Made by a program: the position numbers and the translations under genes. The notes beneath the pieces were generated by a model. It was not told where the DNA came from and searched no databases. It worked only from the letters and a program-made list of their open reading frames with translations. This document shows, piece by piece, positions 1-8,478 of a DNA stretch of 9,740 nt; within the stretch, counting starts at the first letter, position 1; every line of letters starts with the position of its first letter. This DNA comes from Betaproteobacteria bacterium. Lineage in GTDB: Bacteria > Pseudomonadota > Gammaproteobacteria > Burkholderiales > SG8-39. The stretch spans positions 1 to 9,740 of the forward strand of contig JADJPT010000045.1 in assembly GCA_016713125.1 (NCBI GenBank), read 5' to 3'.

Positions 1-2237
<2,237 letters not shown>

Positions 2238-2328
2238 GGTCCGACTCCTTCCTGGATGCGCTTTCTGTTCCGCCTGACGTGCGGCGAACACGCCCACCTT
2301 CCAATCCCGTCACGATGGACGAGGCTCG

Positions 2329-2619
2329 TCAGGGGTGGCACCTTACGTTACGCCTGGCGACGCGCCCGCCACTGCAGCAGCAGCCTGTTCGCGCCGCAGA
2401 GGGCGTCGTTTCGGCCGAGTGGGCCATTGCCACCGGGGTGTATCCGGCATCGCGAATCGACGCCTCGATATCGCCTGCGTCGGCTGCAGTCCGAACGCCC
2501 ACCTCGTGGCGGCCGAGGTCTATGCGTACGTCGGCGGTCGGGTCGATTGCGCGGACGGCAGCCGTAATGCGGCCTGCGCAGCGCCCGCAGGTCATGTCGT
2601 CGACCTTGTAGGTGAGCAT
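2329..2619 (-). CDS. copZ: CopZ-like heavy-metal-associated (HMA) copper chaperone
   Basis: Small cytoplasmic Cu(I) chaperone of 96 residues that delivers metal to the ATPase or the sensor. Residues 1-66 form one HMA domain. The ligand motif is MTCGRC (Cys11, Cys14), and the last core element is the DAGYTPV loop typical of the fold. The start has an AAGAGGA ribosome site about 7 nt upstream. Unlike a bare CopZ it carries a tail of about 30 residues with a Cys triplet (GCCCSGG, Cys80-82) and a further Cys94, which could be a second metal site. It lies 91 bp upstream of copA on the same strand, so the two are probably one transcript. A weak dyad (GACGA-GGC-TCGTC, 2318-2330) sits at its stop codon. 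This is one of the few genes here that is intact in a single frame. Confidence 0.9.
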   Translation of the reverse strand: MLTYKVDDMTCGRCAGRITAAVRAIDPTADVRIDLGRHEVGVRTAADAGDIEASIRDAGYTPVAMAHSAETTPSAARTGCCCSGGRVARRNVRCHP

Positions 2620-2666
2620 GGGTCTGTTCCTCTTGGGTGAGATGAAGCGAACGAGACGTCACGTTC

Positions 2667-2690
2667 GAACTCCCACCATTGGAAGGTCAA
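2667..2690 (-). promoter_or_regulatory. CueR-type operator and -35 element for copZ-copA
   Basis: Read on the minus strand, a TTGACC -35 (2690-2685) runs into ACCTTCC-N7-GGAGTTC (2687-2667). This matches the MerR/CueR dyad ACCTTCC-N7-GGAAGGT, except that the distal half-site is degenerate. It lies about 50 bp upstream of the copZ start. No convincing -10 is visible at the 19-20 bp spacing expected for MerR-family promoters, so the exact transcription start is uncertain. Confidence 0.7.
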
Positions 2691-2739
2691 GTGCCACGCT
2701 CGACGTCGGCTCCGACGTACCAGCGTTCGAGATAACCGC

Positions 2740-2770
2740 TTGAGCTTCCCACCGTCGGAAGGTGCAGAGT
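2740..2770 (+). promoter_or_regulatory. CueR-type operator/promoter in front of cueR
   Basis: A near-perfect dyad AGCTTCC-N7-GGAAGGT spans 2743-2763. It is framed by a -35-like TTGAGC (2740-2745) and a weak -10-like CAGAGT (2765-2770) with a 19-bp spacer, the long spacing characteristic of MerR-family targets. It lies 36 bp before the cueR start, which suggests autoregulation. The dyad is almost symmetric, so it could also fire leftward; the plus-strand -35 fits better. Confidence 0.65.
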
Positions 2771-2806
2771 GCTCGGAGTCCACCGCTGCAGGGGATAGCG
2801 AAGATG

Positions 2807-3273
2807 ATGAACATCGGACAGGCTGCACAGGCCTCGGGCGTCTCGGCAAAGATGATTCGGCACTACGAGGACATCGCGCTGCTGCCGGCGGCCAGGCGAA
2901 CAGTCTCGGGCTATCGGCAGTATGACGAGCGAGATGTCCAGACGCCTTCGATTCATCCGGCACTCGAGGACCTCGGGTTCTCGCTTCCCGAGACGGGACG
3001 CCTGCTCAGCCTGTGGTTCGACCGGAACCGGCCGAGCCGCGAGGTCAAGGCGCTGGCACGGGGGCACATCGAAGCACTCGAGGCAAAGGCGCGTGAGCTT
3101 CTGGCGATGAAAGGCGGCGCTGGAGCACCTGTCTCACGCGTGTCGAGAGACGACCGCCCCGACTGCCCCATCATCGAGACGTTGGCGGGGCCGCGAGCGT
3201 CGGTTGCTGCACCGCATCCCCGCCGCGCGGTCAGTGCGCGCCACTGGTACCTTGTCGCGTGGAGTTCTCTTGA
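2807..3273 (+). CDS. cueR: CueR, MerR-family Cu(I)-responsive regulator (four to five indels)
   Basis: Cytoplasmic transcription activator that binds Cu(I) and distorts long-spacer promoters. The N-terminus has the MerR winged helix: MNIGQAAQASGVSAKMIRHY, then SGYRQYDERD. Two pairs of compensating indels scramble short stretches. Repairing them (near 2944/2969 and 3113/3146) gives TLRFIRHSRDLGF and ALEHLSHACRGDDRPDC. Counted from the ATG at 2807, this places Cys112 and Cys120 exactly where E. coli CueR has its Cu(I) ligands. Ser77 is also present, the residue that marks monovalent-metal sensors. A further lost G near 3190 would give LAGAASVGCC, the C-terminal Cys pair of the family, and a stop at 3271-3273. 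Without that repair the frame runs on to 3331. An in-frame ATG at 2804 is equally close to the GGGGA ribosome site; 2807 is preferred on family numbering. It is divergent from copZ-copA. Confidence 0.9.
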
Positions 3274-3300
3274 CCTTCCCCTCCTGGGAAGGGCAATGCT
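3270..3300 (+). promoter_or_regulatory. CueR-type operator/promoter for the periplasmic copper operon
   Basis: A TTGACC -35 (3270-3275) overlaps the dyad ACCTTCC-N7-GGAAGGG (3273-3293), the best match to a CueR site in the window. A -10-like AATGCT lies at 3295-3300 after a 19-bp spacer. The cueR stop codon TGA (3271-3273) is inside the -35, so the regulator gene ends within the promoter it is inferred to control. The first downstream gene starts about 85 bp later. Confidence 0.75.
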
Positions 3301-3383
3301 GATGACCGAGCTTACTACCTGGACGAACTAATCTCCCGTTCGTGCGGTCGTCGACCATGAAGGCCACGTGCTAACCTAATCCC

Positions 3384-3790
3384 GTGTCGAATACGCTCAA
3401 GTTCTGGATCGTATTGCTGCTGGCGCTCATTCTCCCTGTGAAGGGGCGATGGCGATCTCCGGCATGCTTTGCCATGTTTCGAGCGCTTCCAGTGTCATCG
3501 GAGCGCCACATGCGCAGCATCATGCGGCCGAGGTGTCGCATGACGCGAGTCGTACGCGTGCCGGCCGAGACCGTTTTACACGACCCTGTGGCGGGGCACT
3601 CGGACACGACGTCCGCGCTCGACACGCCGTGTCTGTCCTGCGCAGCCGTGTGTGGCGCATCGCCCCTTCCGGCGAGCGCTTCGCTCCCCGTTGCTGCCGA
3701 GGGCTCGGTCGGCCAGCCCAGGACCCGCGCCATCGGCCCCGCCCAGCCACATCGCGGCTGGACTGAAGCGGCCTCCCCGAAGCATCTGAC
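3384..3790 (+). CDS. Small exported Cys-motif protein of metal-resistance operons (CzcI-like)
   Basis: About 130 residues, frameshifted. It opens at GTG with a clear signal peptide, MSNTLKFWIVLLLALILPVK. Restoring one G in the GGGG run near 3446 joins this to GAMAISGMLCHVSS and a His-bearing segment (APHAQHHAAEVSHD). Another frame then gives PCLSCAAVCGASPLPA with a C-x2-C-x3-C motif. A last frame ends SGLKRPPRSI at the TGA 3788-3790, where homologues commonly end in a similar GLxRPPR. Small proteins of this type (signal peptide, His patch, Cys cluster, GL-RPPR end) recur at the head of Czc/Cus-like operons, where a role in sensing or binding metal has been proposed but not settled. No strong ribosome site precedes the GTG, so the start is tentative. 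It is first in the run behind the operator at 3270. Confidence 0.6.
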
Positions 3791-3804
3791 CCCGCCGGGG
3801 TTTC
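3790..3804 (+). terminator. Short hairpin with T-run after the first operon gene
   Basis: ACCCC-GCC-GGGGT forms a 5-bp GC-rich stem directly at the stop codon of the preceding gene and is followed by TTT. It is short for a full terminator and the operon seems to continue, so partial attenuation or 3'-end protection is more likely. Its position supports the gene end placed at 3790. The stretch between here and 3859 holds nothing else I can name. Confidence 0.35.
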
Positions 3805-3858
3805 CTCCGGGAATCCCGTGGGTGCGCTCGACCTCGTCCTGAACGGCCGGGGCCGGGC

Positions 3859-4248
3859 GTGACCAGGTCGCACCGCTGCGCTCGCAGCCTTGCGTCGCCT
3901 GTTCCGGATGCTCGGACCGCGAAGAATCGCTTCATCTGCGCTGGGGGCGCCTGCGCCGCAGTCATGCCGATGCTGATTGGCGCCCAGCCATTGCCGGTCG
4001 GCCCGTTCGATGCCGGTGCCGCCGCCGCGCCACTGCAGTACCGGTCCGCGTTTGGCGACTACCGTCGCCATGACGGCGCTGAGCGCGCCGATTGGCGCGA
4101 GATCAATCGCACCGTCGAGGAAGCCGCGCGCAAAACCGACGCTCATGCCGGGCAGGGTGCGGTGTCGGCGCCCGCACGAGCACCCGCGCCCGCCGCGGCC
4201 GGCTCAGGCGGCCATGGGATGCACCACGGCTCGAACGGAGGTGCCTGA
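3859..4248 (+). CDS. Small exported protein with His-rich tail, copper-operon associated, unknown function
   Basis: 129 residues from a GTG at 3859. The true start may be later, because a hydrophobic signal-like stretch (FICAGGACAAVMPMLIGAQP) begins only near residue 24. The core, PLQYRSAFGDYRRHDG followed by DWREINRTVEEA, resembles short proteins that I recall lying directly upstream of TolC-type genes in copper clusters; no function is established. The tail is Ala/Pro-rich and ends GGHGMHHGSNGGA, a plausible Cu or Ag site. Its TGA overlaps the ATG of the next gene by one base (TGATG), and GGAGGT in its last codons is the ribosome site of that gene, so the two are translationally coupled. 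Periplasmic location is inferred from the signal-like segment. Confidence 0.6.
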   Translation: MTRSHRCARSLASPVPDARTAKNRFICAGGACAAVMPMLIGAQPLPVGPFDAGAAAAPLQYRSAFGDYRRHDGAERADWREINRTVEEAARKTDAHAGQGAVSAPARAPAPAAAGSGGHGMHHGSNGGA

Positions 4249-5660
4249 TGACGCTTCCTCCGAAGGCGACGTTCCTCAAGCGCACCGGCATGACTGCGGC
4301 CATCCTTGCGCTGGCAGGCTGCGCGAGCTTCTCGTCCGACGGCGGCTTCGACAATGTCGAGCAACTCACCCGCGAGCGCACCGGCGTGGCACCACGCTTC
4401 GCGAAGACCGCAGACGACACGCAGAGCGCGCAGACTCGCGTCAAGGAGCTTCTCGCGGCGCCGCTAACCGCCGATTCGGCGGTCGAGCTCGCATTGCTGA
4501 ACAACCCGGGGCTGCAGGGAGCTTTCGCGAGCTTGGCATCGCGGAAGCCGACCTGGTGCAGGCCGGCCGCATCCGAAATCCGGTGTTCTCCTTCTTCAAC
4601 GTCTCGAGCCCCGAGTCGTACAAGATCGAGCGCGCCATCCTGTTCGATGTGATGGGCCTGCTCACGATGCCCCGGCGCATCGCCATCCAGCGCCCGCTTC
4701 GAGCAGACGCAAATGCAGGCCGCCTCCGAGGCGGTGACGCTCGCGGCCGAGGCACGGCGCGCCTGGGTGGCAGCGGTGGCGTCCTGCAGCTCGCGGCCTA
4801 CGCGGAACAGGTCAAGGAGGCGGCGGACGCATCAGCCGAGCTCGCGCGACGCATGGCGCGCGCTGGCAACTTCAGCCGACTGGCCCAGATGCGCGAACAG
4901 ACGTTCTACGCGGAGGCAACCGCTCAGCTCGCGCGCGCGGCATCAGGCAACGGTCGACCGCGAGAAGCTCGTTCGCGTGCTCGGACTGTGGGGCGCGAAC
5001 ACTGAGTTCAAGCTGTCAAGCGCCTGCCGGACCTCCGAAGGCGCCGGTCGAGCCACGCGATGCGGAGAAACTCGCACTCGAGCGCCGGCTCGACGTGCAG
5101 CTCGCCGCCGCTCGACCGAGACGCTCGCGACCTCGCTCGGACTCACCCGGGTCACGCGCCTCGTCGACGGCTTCGAGCTGGGGTACGCGAACCTGAGCGA
5201 GGGCGGCGAAGCCCGCAAGAACGGCTACGAGCTCTCGTTCGAGATTCCGCTCTTCGATTGGGGCTCGTCGCGGGTGGCGCGCGCGGAGGCGCAGTACATG
5301 CAGGCGGCTCAGCGCGCGGTCAGACGGCGGTGGACGCCCGCTCGCAGGTGCGAGAGCTACTCGGCCTATCGCACGGCCTACGACCTCGCGCAGCACTACC
5401 GCGACGAGGTGGTGCCGCTCGCCAAGCGCATCTCGGAAGAGAACGTCTACCGCTACAACGGCATGCTGATCGGCACCTTCGAGCTGCTCGCCGATGCGCG
5501 CGAGCAGGTACGCAGCGTCACCGGCGCCGTCGAGGCGCTGCGCGACTTCTGGATGGCCGACACCGATCTGCAGACGGCGCTCAACGCAGGGGGCGCCGAA
5601 CGGCGCGGCCCCGATGCGCGCATCCGCCGCGCCTGCCCGCGGCGGCGCGCCGCGCACTGA
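4248..5660 (+). CDS. TolC/CusC-family outer-membrane efflux lipoprotein, frameshifted
   Basis: Outer-membrane factor that would form a trimeric exit duct. The start at 4248 has GGAGGT just upstream. The N-terminus carries a lipobox, AAILALAGC (Cys25), as in CusC. Conserved blocks follow in changing frames: PLTADSAVELALLNNPGLQ, LGIAEADLVQAGRIRNPVFS, ARRMARAGNFSRLAQMREQ, EKLVRVLGLWG, YELSFEIPLFDWGSSRVARA, YSAYRTAYDLAQHYRDEVVP and YNGMLIGTFELLADAREQ. These match the repeated helical-barrel plan of the family. The length, about 470 residues, is normal. Frame changes occur near 4530, 4695, 4785, 4940 and 5030-5090, and probably near the C-terminus, so the stop at 5658-5660 may be displaced by a few codons. 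No RND pump or membrane-fusion gene accompanies it here. Confidence 0.9.
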
Positions 5661-5678
5661 CCGATTCGGAAGACCGAT

Positions 5679-7043
5679 ATGACCTCCCGCAGATCCTTTT
5701 CCGCAATGCCGGACTGGCGCTCGGTGCGGCGGCGGTGAGCCGCGCGCGCGCTCGCCAGCCTCCCGGAGCCTGCCACGCAGTCGTCTCCGAAGACGCAGCC
5801 GCCGCTCGCGCCCGTCGCCTGGCCGGCCCTACAACCCGGTGGTGACCCTGAACGGCTGGACCGCGCCCTGGCGCATGAAGAATGGCGTCAAGGAGTTCCA
5901 CCTCGTCGCCGAGCCGGTCGAGCGCGAGATCGCGCCGGGCATGAAGGCCAACCTCTGGGGCTACAACGGCCAGAGCCCCGGCCCGACCATCGAGGCGGTC
6001 GAGGGCGACCGGGTCCGCATCTTCGTCACCAACCGGCTGCCCGAGCACACCACCATCCACTGGCACGGCATCCTGCTGCCCTCCGGCATGGACGGCGTGG
6101 GCGGTCTGTCGCAGCCGCACATCCCTCCCGGCAAGACCTACGTTTACGAGTTCACGCTGACGACGTCGGGCACCTTCATGTACCACCCGCACGCCGACGA
6201 GATGGTGCAGATGGCGATGGGCATGATGGGCATGTTCATCGTCCACCCGAAGGACCCGCGCCAGTTCCGGGCCGACCGCGACTACGTGTTCCTGCTGTCG
6301 GCCTACGACATCGACCCGGGCAGCTTCACGCCCAAGGTCAACACCATGCTCGACTTCAACCTGTGGACCTGGAACAGCCGGGCCTACCCCGGCATCGACC
6401 ACCTGGTCGCCCGGACCGGCGACCGGTCCGCATCCGCTTCGGCAACCTGACGATGACCAACCATCCCATCCACATGCACGGGCATGAGTTCGTCGTCGCA
6501 GGCACGGACGGCGGCTGGGTGCCGCCCACGGCGCGCTGGCCGGAAGTGACGACCGATATCGGCGTGGGCCAGATGCGCGCCATCGAGTTCGACGCCACCG
6601 AGCCGGGCGACTGGGCGATTCACTGCCACAAGTCGCACCACACCATGAACGCCATGGGGCACGACGTGCCGACCATGATCGGCGTCGACCATCGGGACGT
6701 GGTCAAGAAAATCACTGACCTTATCCCCGACTACATGGTCATGGGCGAGCGCGGCATGGCCGACATGGGCGAGATGGAAATGCCCATCCCCGACAACACC
6801 CTGCCGATGATGACCGGCGCCGGCCCTTTCGGTCCCGTCGAGATGGGCGGCATGTTCACGGTCGTGAAGGTACGGGACGACCAGAAGCCGGGCGACTACA
6901 CCGACCCCGGCTGGTACAAGCACCCGCCGCGTACGGTCGCCTGGGAATGGACGGGAGAGGTACCGCAGCCCGTCCGCGCCGCCGCACCGACACCCGATCC
7001 GCGCACGCTGCGAGTGCGAAGGCCCGATGGGCATCGACACTGA
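5679..7043 (+). CDS. Tat-exported multicopper oxidase (copper oxidase), frameshifted
   Basis: Periplasmic enzyme of about 455 residues that likely oxidises Cu(I) to the less toxic Cu(II) with O2. The ATG at 5679 begins MTSRRSF. Restoring one T in the TTTT run (5696-5700) gives SRRSFFRNAGLALGAAA, a twin-arginine signal. Further indels near 5740 and 5820 lead into the frame that is open from 5839. The copper ligands are all present: HWHG (6058-6069), HPHAD (from 6184), HPIHMHGHE (from 6462) and HCHKSHHTMNAM (from 6621), the last providing type 1 Cys, His and Met. One lost G near 6425 splits the protein; repaired, it reads TGDRVRIRFGNL. The C-terminal third is Met-rich (MADMGEMEMPIP, PVEMGGMF), as in Cu(I)-handling oxidases. 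It follows the outer-membrane gene by 18 bp and precedes the cupredoxin by 7 bp. Confidence 0.95.
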
Positions 7044-7050
7044 GGCGGCC

Positions 7051-7596
7051 ATGTACAAGACCCTGTTGGCTGTAGCCGTTGCCGGCGTGCTTGCCGCGAT
7101 GTCCATCGCGAGCGCTCACCTTGTTCGTGCTCTTCGCCCTGGGCGTTACGACGCCGGCCGCGCTCGCCCACGGCGAGCGTCACGACGCGCCGAAGGCGTT
7201 CGACCCCAGCCGCGTCGAGGAAACCCCGTACGGAAGAGCTGCCGATCCGGAAGAAGGCCACGCGCACCGTACGAATTTCGATGGACGACCGCATGCGGTT
7301 CACGCCCTCGGAAATACAGGTCAGGCGGGCGAGACGGTTCGCTTCGTGGTGCGCAACAACGGGCGGGTGCTGCACGAAATGGTGCTTGGTACCGCCGGAG
7401 GAGCTTTCGCCAAGCACGCCGAGCTCATGCGCAAGTTCCCCGACATGGAGCACGACGAGCCGAACATGGCCATGTGAAGCCCGCGTCGACGGGCGAATTG
7501 GCATGGCTCTTCGACAAGGCGGGCGCGTTCTCGTTTGCCTGCCTCGTTCCAGGACATTTCGAAGCCGGCATGACCGGGAGGGTGGTGGTCAAATGA
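7051..7596 (+). CDS. Cupredoxin-family periplasmic copper-binding protein, frameshifted
   Basis: Small blue-copper-type protein, about 175 residues. The first open frame starts MYKTLLAVAVAGVLAAMSIA with a GAGG site overlapping the oxidase stop. Another frame then supplies a second hydrophobic leader, LTLFVLFALGVTTPAALAHG. Core blocks are FDPSRVEETPYGRAADP, DDRMRFTPSEIQVRR, GETVRFVVRNNGRVLHEMVL, KFPDMEHDEPNMA and, after a lost C near 7473, HVKPASTGELAWLFDKAGAF. The type 1 copper site is visible: the His of VLHEMVLG and C-x4-H-x4-M in FACLVPGHFEAGM. Frame changes lie near 7125, 7260, 7320, 7395 and 7473. The stop overlaps the next start (ATGA). The start is uncertain: ATG 7100 would leave only the second leader. 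A role as electron or copper partner of the neighbouring oxidase is inferred. Confidence 0.87.
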   Translation: MYKTLLAVAVAGVLAAMSIASAHLVRALRPGRYDAGRARPRRASRRAEGVRPQPRRGNPVRKSCRSGRRPRAPYEFRWTTACGSRPRKYRSGGRDGSLRGAQQRAGAARNGAWYRRRSFRQARRAHAQVPRHGARRAEHGHVKPASTGELAWLFDKAGAFSFACLVPGHFEAGMTGRVVVK

Positions 7597-8038
7597 ATCG
7601 ACGCATCGCGCTATCGCTGCTCGCTGCAACGGCGCTCTCGAGGGTGGCTCCGGTTTTCGCCGCTGGCCCGCAGGTGACGGTCTTCAAGAATCCCTCGTGC
7701 GGCTGCTGCACGGCATGGGCCGACCATCTGAAGGCCAGTGGTTTCTCGGTGACGGTCACCGAAGTGACTGATACGGCCGGGCCGCGAAAGCTCGCCGGTA
7801 TCCCGGAGCGGCTGGGCAGCTGCCACCCGCTCGGAGGCGGCTACGCCATCGAGGGGCATGTACCGGCCGCTGACATCCTGCGGCTGCTCAGGAGCGGCCC
7901 GACGCCATCGGACTGGCCGTGCCCGGCATGCCTGCGGGCTCGCCCGGCATGGAAGTGCCCGGTGGCCACAAGGACCGTTTCGAGGTGCTTCTGGTCGATC
8001 GCAGGGGTGGAACGCGCACCTGGGCGCGTTATGGCTGA
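7593..8038 (+). CDS. DUF411 periplasmic metal-binding protein, one frameshift
   Basis: About 148 residues, overlapping the cupredoxin stop by ATGA. An N-terminal signal peptide (RRIALSLLAATALSRVAPVF) precedes the DUF411 core: VTVFKNPSCGCCTAWADHL with Cys36, Cys38 and Cys39, then PERLGSCH (Cys77-His78) and GGYAIEGHVPAADILRLL. A single indel near 7885 moves the rest to another frame. That frame reads PDAIGLAVPGMPAGSPGMEV, then GGHKDRFEVLLVDRRGGTRT, and ends WARYG at the TGA 8036-8038. This is the normal Met-containing end of the family. DUF411 proteins are thioredoxin-like and recur in copper and silver clusters; binding of Cu(I) through the CGCC motif is a reasonable inference, but the biochemical role is poorly defined. 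Confidence 0.92.
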
Positions 8039-8073
8039 CCCACTTCCGTTCGCTTTTCACAACGAGGAATTCG

Positions 8074-8421
8074 ATGCACAGACATCCGCTACTTTCCGTT
8101 GCGCTTCTAGCCGCCACGATGGGCCGGGAACGCACGCGCAGACGCAAGGCACCGACCATGCGTCGCCACCACCGCCAGCGGCCGCCCGGTTGCGCAAGGC
8201 GCCGACTTCGTCCAGGGAGGTTCGCCGCGTGGACCTCGAGGCGAAGAAGGTCACGCTGCGCCACGGGCCCATCCCGAACCTGGAGATGCCCGACATGACG
8301 ATGGTCTTCCAAGTCCTCGACGAGAAGATGCTCGACGGCCTGAAGCCGGGCGACAAGGTCCGGTTCAAGGCCGAAGGTCGATGGCGCGTACACGGTCACC
8401 GCCGTCGAGCCCGCCCGGTAA
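8074..8421 (+). CDS. cusF: CusF-like periplasmic copper-binding protein, frameshifted
   Basis: About 115 residues. The ATG at 8074 has GAGGA 6 nt upstream, and the leader begins MHRHPLLSVALLAATM. After indels near 8120 and 8190 comes the CusF OB-fold: EVRRVDLEAKKVTLRHGPIP, then NLEMPDMTMVFQV and GLKPGDKVRFKAE. A last indel near 8375 gives VDGAYTVTAVEPAR and TAA at 8419-8421. In E. coli CusF the Cu(I) site is His36, Met47 and Met49 with Trp44 capping it. Here the His (RHGPI) and both Met (MTM) are kept, but the Trp position is Met. The family normally hands Cu(I)/Ag(I) to a CusCBA pump, which is absent from the window. Confidence 0.9.
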
Positions 8422-8448
8422 GGGTCAGTGTCTGACCCACCGCAGTTT
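8422..8448 (+). terminator. Perfect 7-bp hairpin immediately after cusF
   Basis: GGGTCAG (8422-8428), TGT loop, CTGACCC (8432-8438) begins on the base after the cusF stop. A TTTT tract follows at 8445-8448, about 6 nt beyond the stem rather than adjacent. It is a plausible intrinsic terminator or mRNA-stabilising stem separating the seven-gene copper block from the lipoprotein and DUF2933 genes. The displaced U-tract lowers certainty. Confidence 0.5.
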
Positions 8449-8478
8449 TCCACCGCTCATCACTCGAAGGACTCCACC

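Noticed and set aside
2318..2330. GACGAGGCTCGTC dyad at the copZ stop as a terminator
   Set aside because: The stem is 5 bp with no T-run on the minus strand, and copA lies only 91 bp downstream with its own strong ribosome site.
3520..4146. 208-codon minus-strand ORF with few competing long plus ORFs
   Set aside because: Plus-strand segments in this stretch show signal peptides, a Cys motif and a conserved core joined by small indels; the minus product is Arg/Ala/Gly-rich with no motif.
3859..5005. Long plus-strand frame read as one 342-residue protein from 3977
   Set aside because: It is a chimera of an out-of-frame start region and one in-frame segment of the outer-membrane factor, created by indels.
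5016..5657. 213-codon minus-strand ORF opposite the outer-membrane factor
   Set aside because: Codon-complement shadow in GC-rich DNA; the plus strand carries recognisable TolC/CusC blocks and the minus product has low-complexity Arg/Ala/Gly content.
5581..6402. 273-codon minus-strand ORF opposite the multicopper oxidase
   Set aside because: Shadow of a strongly conserved oxidase with all copper ligands on the plus strand; the His/Val/Gly-rich product has no family features.
6384..7106. 240-codon minus-strand ORF
   Set aside because: Antisense to the C-terminal half of the oxidase; no ribosome site or recognisable domain.
7611..8453. 280-codon minus-strand ORF
   Set aside because: Antisense across the DUF411 and cusF genes; composition is typical of a GC-rich shadow.
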